From an uncultured Clostridia bacterium (GTDB lineage Bacteria > Bacillota > Clostridia > TANB77 > CAG-508), in assembly GCA_944386335.1 (NCBI GenBank), contig CALXAQ010000027.1:1-8265 (forward strand): 8,265 nt of DNA, in the 5' to 3' direction. Below, piece by piece: positions 5,187 through 8,265 of this stretch. Below the pieces are notes generated by a model. The model was not told where the DNA came from. It ran no database searches and saw only the letters and a program-made list of their open reading frames with translations. The position numbers and the translations under genes are program-made. Every line of letters begins with the position of its first letter. Within the stretch, counting starts at the first letter, position 1.

Positions 5187-5870
5187 TTAATTTCCAAATA
5201 TTTTCATAATAAATTGATAAATCCCCATACCAATTCCCTTAACAATATTAACAATAATATCTACGATAGCCTTTACAAGAAAATTATCTTCATAAAAAGA
5301 AACTAATAATTCGTGTGTAGGAGGGAAGAACCACAAAAATAGAATAATAAGTAAAATAATAAGCAATACTTTTATCAATTCCTTGGTTTTTTTCCATGTC
5401 CATTTTTCTTTTATTTTGTATCCTCTACTTTTCCAGTAATCATTATATGCTTGTCTATATGCCCTTTGTATTTGCTCATTAATTGCTTTTGCTGTTTCCA
5501 TTTTATACTTTTCATTAGATGTATTAGAATAATTTCCATTTACTTGAGACTGTTTTACTTCTGTATTTTGATTTTCTCCTTGTAGCATTCTTTCATAAGT
5601 CTCTTGCAGAATTTCTTGTTCTTTTCTTTTTTTATTTTCCTCTTCTTGTCTTTTCTTCTGCAGTTCCATATCATATTGCCTTCTTTTTTCTGGATCAGAC
5701 AAAATATCGTAAGCTTCATTAATTTGTTTCATTTTATTTTCTGCTTCAAACTTTTCTTCTTGTGGTTTTCCATCTGGATGGTACTTTTTTGCTAGCACTC
5801 TGTATGCCTTTTCAATTACCTCTTTTGACGCTTTCTCACTTACCTCTAAGATTTCATAATAATTAGCCAT
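5187..5870 (-). CDS. Membrane-anchored J-domain (DnaJ-like) co-chaperone
   Basis: Residues 1-67 form a complete J domain: YYEILEV at the start, the HPD tripeptide at 31-33 that stimulates Hsp70 (DnaK) ATPase, and INEAYDILSDPEKRRQYD at 50-67. A charged K/E/Q-rich coiled-coil-like stretch (68-98), a polar linker rich in N and S (99-125) and a second helical segment (126-150) follow. Residues 165-182 are a strong transmembrane helix after a K/W-rich stretch, and 199-226 is a second hydrophobic, possibly membrane-lying helix. Glycine-rich, zinc-finger and C-terminal substrate domains of classical DnaJ are absent, so this is a type III J protein. It probably recruits DnaK to the inner face of the membrane; the client is unknown. 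GAGGAAA sits a few nt before the ATG. It is alone on its strand with no neighbouring dnaK or grpE. Confidence 0.9.
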   Translation of the reverse strand: MANYYEILEVSEKASKEVIEKAYRVLAKKYHPDGKPQEEKFEAENKMKQINEAYDILSDPEKRRQYDMELQKKRQEEENKKRKEQEILQETYERMLQGENQNTEVKQSQVNGNYSNTSNEKYKMETAKAINEQIQRAYRQAYNDYWKSRGYKIKEKWTWKKTKELIKVLLIILLIILFLWFFPPTHELLVSFYEDNFLVKAIVDIIVNIVKGIGMGIYQFIMKIFGN

Positions 5871-5904
5871 TTTATTTCCTCACTATATAACCATTTCTGA
5901 ACAA

Positions 5905-5910
5905 ATTATA
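5905..5910 (-). promoter_or_regulatory. -10 box of the J-protein gene
   Basis: TATAAT on the minus strand, with transcription expected from about 5898 and a leader of about 28 nt. The -35 position (near 5928-5933) is poor and coincides with the left end of the inverted repeat at 5928-6002, which might influence expression. Confidence 0.5.
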
Positions 5911-5927
5911 TCATAAGTAAAAAAAAT

Positions 5928-6002
5928 ATGCTACCTTTTGTCCCACTTAACCCTGACATTTTTGGGACACCATATGAAATAAAATCTCGAAATAGGTAGT
6001 AT
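5928..6002. repeat. REP-like imperfect palindromic element
   Basis: Two nested inverted repeats occur between the divergent J-protein and DUF4364 genes. The outer one pairs ATGCTACCT (5928-5936) with AGGTAGTAT (5994-6002) at 8 of 9 positions. The inner one pairs TGTCCCA (5939-5945) perfectly with TGGGACA (5963-5969). The GC content of the inner part stands out from its surroundings. It has the look of a dispersed small palindromic repeat rather than an operator, but only one copy is in the window and I do not recognise it with certainty. Confidence 0.45.
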
Positions 6003-6016
6003 TTTCTTGAAAATTG

Positions 6017-6025
6017 TGCTATAAT
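6017..6025 (+). promoter_or_regulatory. Extended -10 promoter of the DUF4364 gene
   Basis: TGCTATAAT is a perfect extended -10 element. The -35 position (about 5997-6002) is not consensus, which the TG extension would compensate. Transcription should start near 6032, 26 nt before the TTG start. Confidence 0.6.
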
Positions 6026-6057
6026 GCTATCAGCATAAAAAAATGGGAGTGATAATA

Positions 6058-6597
6058 TTGAAATTAACTTCAGATAACGAAACACTAGCAGAAAATAAAG
6101 TTCTTATTCTATATTTATTAAATAAGGTTGGAAAACCTATTTCTAACGATTCTTTACTAAATCTAGTCCTTGCTGTAACAGATATGAATTATTTCTATTT
6201 TCAGCAATTTTTATTAGATTTATTGGAAAATGGCTATATTATGAATTATTATAAAGATGATCACAGTTTTTATGAAATTACTCAATTTGGTAAAGAAACT
6301 TTAGAATTAACACAAGATATTTTACCAGGTATTATCAAATTAAGAGTAGATAGTAATTTTAAAAATGAATTAGAAACTTTTGAAAATGAGCATTCTGTTA
6401 TTGCAGAATATATTCCACGTAGTGAAAATGATTATATGGTAACCTGTAAAATTATTGATCATAACGATGTTATTTTTGAAATAAAAACTTTTGCTGGTTC
6501 TGGAGAACAAGCAAAAGAAATTGTAGATAATTGGAAAAAACATGCTGAAGAAATGTATCCAGAACTTTTAAGTATTCTTACTCATAAGAAACTCTAA
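6058..6597 (+). CDS. DUF4364 family protein (winged-helix-like)
   Basis: The 179-aa product matches the DUF4364 family of Firmicutes. The family hallmark LAENKxLILYLLNK lies close to the N-terminus, followed by a winged-helix-like region with PISNDSLLNLVL, the aromatic YFYFQQFLLDLLENGYI stretch and the FYEITQFGKETLEL wing. A C-terminal alpha/beta part has YMVTCKIIDHNDVIFEI and a helical tail. The fold suggests a DNA-binding or regulatory role, but no function is established to my knowledge. The start is most likely TTG 6058, 8 nt after GGAG. An ATG at 6043 in the same frame has no ribosome site and would lie about 11 nt from the expected transcription start. The stop is 2 nt before a palindromic repeat that contains the terminator. 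It converges with scpB. Confidence 0.85.
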   Translation: MKLTSDNETLAENKVLILYLLNKVGKPISNDSLLNLVLAVTDMNYFYFQQFLLDLLENGYIMNYYKDDHSFYEITQFGKETLELTQDILPGIIKLRVDSNFKNELETFENEHSVIAEYIPRSENDYMVTCKIIDHNDVIFEIKTFAGSGEQAKEIVDNWKKHAEEMYPELLSILTHKKL

Positions 6598-6599
6598 CT

Positions 6600-6720
6600 T
6601 GCCAAATGGGGATGTTCCTTAGATTGTAACCAAGAGAAAAAGCTAGAACCATTAAAATTCTAGCTTTTTTAGTTAAAGTATTCTTGTTGGTTGCAATTTA
6701 AGGAACATCCCCATTTGGCA
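6600..6720. repeat. 121-bp palindromic mobile-repeat-like element with 34-bp arms
   Basis: The arms 6600-6633 and 6687-6720 are inverted repeats matching at 32 of 34 positions, beginning TGCCAAATGGGGATG. Both mismatches become G-U pairs in plus-strand RNA, so the DUF4364 transcript can form an uninterrupted 34-bp hairpin. Between the arms is a perfect 12-bp terminator hairpin (6637-6669). No ORF is inside, so it would have to be moved in trans if mobile. The CCAAATGGGGA..TTCCTT type of repeat resembles REP/MITE-like palindromes I associate with Firmicute genomes, sometimes linked to Y1-type transposases; this is recall, not a search. The right arm lies inside the scpB reading frame. Confidence 0.8.
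6637..6670. terminator. Bidirectional terminator for DUF4364 gene and scpB
   Basis: AAAAAGCTAGAA (6637-6648) pairs perfectly with TTCTAGCTTTTT (6658-6669) around a 9-nt loop. A/T runs on both sides make it usable from either direction. It is nested inside the palindromic element at 6600-6720. Confidence 0.85.
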
Positions 6721-7270
6721 TTAAATCATCTATTACAATTTGTTGATTTTCATCTAATTTGTATCTTGGAAGTTCTGGAAGTTCTTCTAAACTTTCTATT
6801 CCAAACATACGCATAAATTCTGATGTTACACTATACATAGTTGGTTTGCCTGGTGCATCTAATTTCCCTACACTTTCTATTAAGTTGTATTCTAGCAATT
6901 TATATATTGTCCCGTCTGAACCTACCCCTCGAATCGCCTCTATCTCTGACCTTGTAATTTTAGGATTATAAGCAATAATAGCAAGTGTTTCTAATGCTGC
7001 CGTGGATAAGTTTGGTTTGCTTCTTTTATCTATAATTGGATATATATATTCTTCATACTCTTTCTTTGTTACTAATTGATAGCTATCAGCTATACGTATC
7101 AGTTCTATTCCTCTATTTTCTACTTTATATTTTTCTTTCATACTTTCTAGTATTGCTATTACATCCTCACTACCTAATTCTAATGCTGTCATCAACTCTT
7201 TTATATTTACTTCTCTCCCACACGCAAATAAAATTGCCTCTATAATTCCTTTTGCTTTTTCTATTTCCAT
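6698..7270 (-). CDS. scpB: Segregation and condensation protein ScpB
   Basis: ScpB is the winged-helix (kite) partner of the kleisin ScpA in the SMC-ScpAB condensin that organises and separates chromosomes. The 190-aa product has the family pattern: IEAILFACGREV near the start, ELIRIADSYQLVTKKEY, the strongly conserved LSTAALETLAIIAYNPKITRSEIEAIRGV, the second wing GTIYKLLEYNLIESVGKLDAPGKPTMYSVTSEFMRMFG, and LEELPEL. I chose ATG 7270: an upstream in-frame ATG at 7303 is only about 10 nt from the promoter start and has no ribosome site, while 7270 has AAAGGG 12 nt before it, though this is not ideal. The last seven residues (MPNGDVP) and the stop come from the right arm of the palindromic repeat. 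scpA is not next to it; the gene has its own promoter. Confidence 0.96.
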   Translation of the reverse strand: MEIEKAKGIIEAILFACGREVNIKELMTALELGSEDVIAILESMKEKYKVENRGIELIRIADSYQLVTKKEYEEYIYPIIDKRSKPNLSTAALETLAIIAYNPKITRSEIEAIRGVGSDGTIYKLLEYNLIESVGKLDAPGKPTMYSVTSEFMRMFGIESLEELPELPRYKLDENQQIVIDDLMPNGDVP

Positions 7271-7320
7271 ATTTAATTCTATCCCTTTCCTTATAATATC
7301 CATCTTTTTTTATGTTTGGT

Positions 7321-7349
7321 ATTATATCATCTCTTCCCAAATTTTTCAA
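7321..7349 (-). promoter_or_regulatory. Sigma-A promoter of scpB
   Basis: On the minus strand TTGAAA (7349-7344), 17 bp, TATAAT (7326-7321). Start expected near 7314, giving a leader of about 44 nt to the ATG at 7270. Its presence shows scpB is transcribed by itself rather than as the tail of an scpA operon. Confidence 0.75.
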
Positions 7350-7398
7350 TTTTTTCTTTAGATTTTTCTTCTACTAGTTCTCTCTTTTTACTATTTTG

Positions 7399-7453
7399 CT
7401 ATCATAAAAATCCTCAATGAACTATTGCACTTTTTTTATTTCTATGATAGGAT
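7399..7453 (+). promoter_or_regulatory. Promoter with inverted repeat upstream of the 52-aa gene
   Basis: TTGCAC (7425-7430), 17 bp, TAGGAT (7448-7453) is an acceptable promoter. CTATCATAAAAA (7399-7410) and TTTCTATGATAG (7439-7450) form a 12-bp inverted repeat with one mismatch. The right arm overlaps the -10 and the left arm lies upstream of the -35, an arrangement suited to a repressor site. Which regulator would bind is unknown. Confidence 0.5.
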
Positions 7454-7506
7454 ATTTTTAAAATATAAGGGTTATTTCTAACCTTCAGAAAGGATTGTGA
7501 AATGAA

Positions 7507-7665
7507 ATGAAGGAAAAAGAACCTAAGAAAATTGAAATTATTTCAGGAGATAAAAAAGATTTAGAAGATTTAGATATTTCTCCTGTTTATCAACATATCG
7601 ATATAGAAAAACCTAAGGAAGAAAAAGAAAAAAAGAACATTGTCGTACCAAAAGAAAAAAAATAA
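7507..7665 (+). CDS. Small highly charged protein, 52 aa, function unknown
   Basis: A short gene with promoter (7425-7453), ribosome site (AGAAAGGA at 7487-7494, 12 nt before the ATG) and terminator (7661-7694). The product has a K/E-rich N-terminus, a central DLEDLDISPVYQHIDIEKPK segment (residues 18-37) with the only hydrophobic and aromatic residues, a lysine/glutamate run and the end NIVVPKEKK. No signal peptide or membrane helix is present. It is probably disordered, with the central segment as a possible binding motif. Another ATG at 7502 is out of frame and stops after two codons. It is divergent from scpB and convergent with the SSB-like gene. I do not recognise a family; codon use (A/T-ending throughout) fits a real gene. 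Confidence 0.65.
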   Translation: MKEKEPKKIEIISGDKKDLEDLDISPVYQHIDIEKPKEEKEKKNIVVPKEKK

Positions 7666-7694
7666 GAAGCCTTATTTTAAATGGCTTCTTTATT
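7661..7694. terminator. Bidirectional terminator between the 52-aa gene and the SSB-like gene
   Basis: AATAAGAAGCC (7661-7671) pairs with GGCTTCTTTATT (7683-7694) with one bulged base around an 11-nt loop. It overlaps the stop of the 52-aa gene and the last codons of the SSB-like gene, ending both. Confidence 0.75.
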
Positions 7695-8265
7695 TTGTTC
7701 TATTTCTTGTTCCTCTTTGCTATCTCCTTCTTGTTCTATTACTTCTAAACTTGCAACAGATACTTCATAAGCAACTCTCATTTCAGATGTTCCATCTTCA
7801 TATTTCTTTTCATATTGTCTAGATTGTACTCTACCAATAATTCTTACTTCTGTTCCCACTGCTATATTTTCACAAAATCTAGCATTACGTCCCCATGCAA
7901 TACAAGGAATATAATCTGATTTATTATAAGCTCTATTTACTGCAAGTAAAATATCTGAAATTTCTTTTCCAAATGGTGTTTTTCTATAAATTGGCTTTTT
8001 ACAAATATATCCATCTAATATTACTTCGTTAGATGTATTTTCTTTACTAGGCTTAAATTCCTCTTCTTGGTTTTCTGCAAACTTAATTTCCTTAGCAAAT
8101 ACAGTTAGTACCAATCTGTTCTTTTCATTTTCATTTTTATTTTCATTATCGTTTTGGTTTGCTACTTCTAAACTTGATACTGATACTTCATAGGCAACTC
8201 TTTTTTCTACAGTTCCGTCCTCATGTTTTTTCTCATATTCTCTAGATTGAACACGACCTATAATT
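7677..8265 (-). CDS. SSB-like OB-fold protein with duplicated segment (5' end outside window)
   Basis: The frame is open from the right edge to the stop at 7677, giving 196 codons without an N-terminus. The complete OB-fold domain (8027-7737) reads EVILDGYICKKP, RKTPFGKEISDILLAVNRAYNK, DYIPCIAWGRNARF, VGTEVRIIGRVQSRQYEKK and RVAYEVSVASLEV, the pattern of bacterial single-stranded DNA-binding proteins of the clostridial side branch. Upstream of it, RLVLTVFAKEIKF (from 8117) looks like the last strand of a preceding OB fold. Before that comes a second copy of the GRVQSR...YEVSV..LEV block at the window edge, joined by an N/E/K-rich linker. The tail is acidic but lacks the DDDLPF-type tip of housekeeping SSB, so partner recruitment probably differs. 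It binds single-stranded DNA by inference. A TTG at 8114 is internal, not a start. Confidence 0.85.
   Translation of the reverse strand, partial: IIGRVQSREYEKKHEDGTVEKRVAYEVSVSSLEVANQNDNENKNENEKNRLVLTVFAKEIKFAENQEEEFKPSKENTSNEVILDGYICKKPIYRKTPFGKEISDILLAVNRAYNKSDYIPCIAWGRNARFCENIAVGTEVRIIGRVQSRQYEKKYEDGTSEMRVAYEVSVASLEVIEQEGDSKEEQEIEQNKEAI
7738..8265. repeat. Diverged direct repeat within the SSB-like gene
   Basis: Bases 8161-8265 repeat 7738-7842 at an offset of 423 bp (141 codons, in frame). By my count 83 of 105 bases agree (about 79%), and 29 of 34 encoded residues from IIGRVQSR to SLEV agree. The right copy is cut by the window edge, so the unit may be longer. The divergence argues for an old intragenic duplication rather than an assembly artefact. 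Confidence 0.85.

Noticed and set aside
6043..6057. ATG at 6043 as start of the DUF4364 protein
   Set aside because: No Shine-Dalgarno precedes it, and the GGAG needed by the TTG at 6058 lies inside these codons.
8112..8114. TTG as start of the SSB-like gene
   Set aside because: The frame continues upstream without a stop and encodes recognisable OB-fold sequence to the window edge.

Overview
This AT-rich window reads as chromosome of a low-GC Firmicute, most likely a member of Clostridia. The evidence is a DUF4364-family protein, a clostridial type of single-strand-binding (SSB)-like OB-fold protein, a TrmB with an FCNPW motif, a spore photoproduct lyase remnant, canonical Shine-Dalgarno (SD) sequences and sigma-A type promoters. 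No tRNA, rRNA, CRISPR array or complete transposon was found.

Layout. At 1-60 there is a perfect 12-bp inverted repeat beside what looks like the promoter and ribosome site of a leftward gene just outside the window. A small XRE repressor gene (248-577) follows. Its promoter is bracketed by two AAACAATATA half-sites, and a 16-bp palindrome made of the same half-site lies beyond its terminator. The 3'-truncated remnant of a spore photoproduct lyase gene (709-1098, minus) ends next to another copy of that half-site. A cytoplasmic GH13 alpha-amylase (1263-2708, plus) is preceded by a strong promoter and a 16-A homopolymer that leaves its apparent upstream start out of frame by one base. trmB (2750-3412, minus) converges on it.

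From 3669 to 3990 there is a near-consensus promoter, a GC-elevated foldable stretch and a strong terminator with no gene behind it in the same direction. I read this as a small structured non-coding RNA; a 59-codon ORF overlaps it and remains an alternative. A diaminopentanoate dehydrogenase-like oxidoreductase (3988-5064, minus) and a membrane-anchored J-domain protein (5187-5870, minus) follow. A DUF4364 gene (6058-6597, plus) converges on scpB (6698-7270, minus). A 121-bp palindromic element (6600-6720) lies between these two, carries their shared terminator and supplies the last seven codons and the stop of scpB. Divergent from scpB is a 52-aa highly charged protein gene (7507-7665). The window ends inside an SSB-like gene (minus, open at the right edge) with an internal 423-bp-offset duplication.

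Functionally this is mostly a mosaic of single-gene transcription units with convergent pairs sharing bidirectional terminators: housekeeping (trmB, scpB, SSB-like, DUF4364), carbon use (amylase), possible amino-acid catabolism (dehydrogenase) and proteostasis (J protein). The most interesting items are the putative ncRNA, the poly-A tract at the amylase start, the palindromic element that rewrote the ScpB C-terminus, the duplicated OB-fold gene, and the XRE operator set next to a broken gene.
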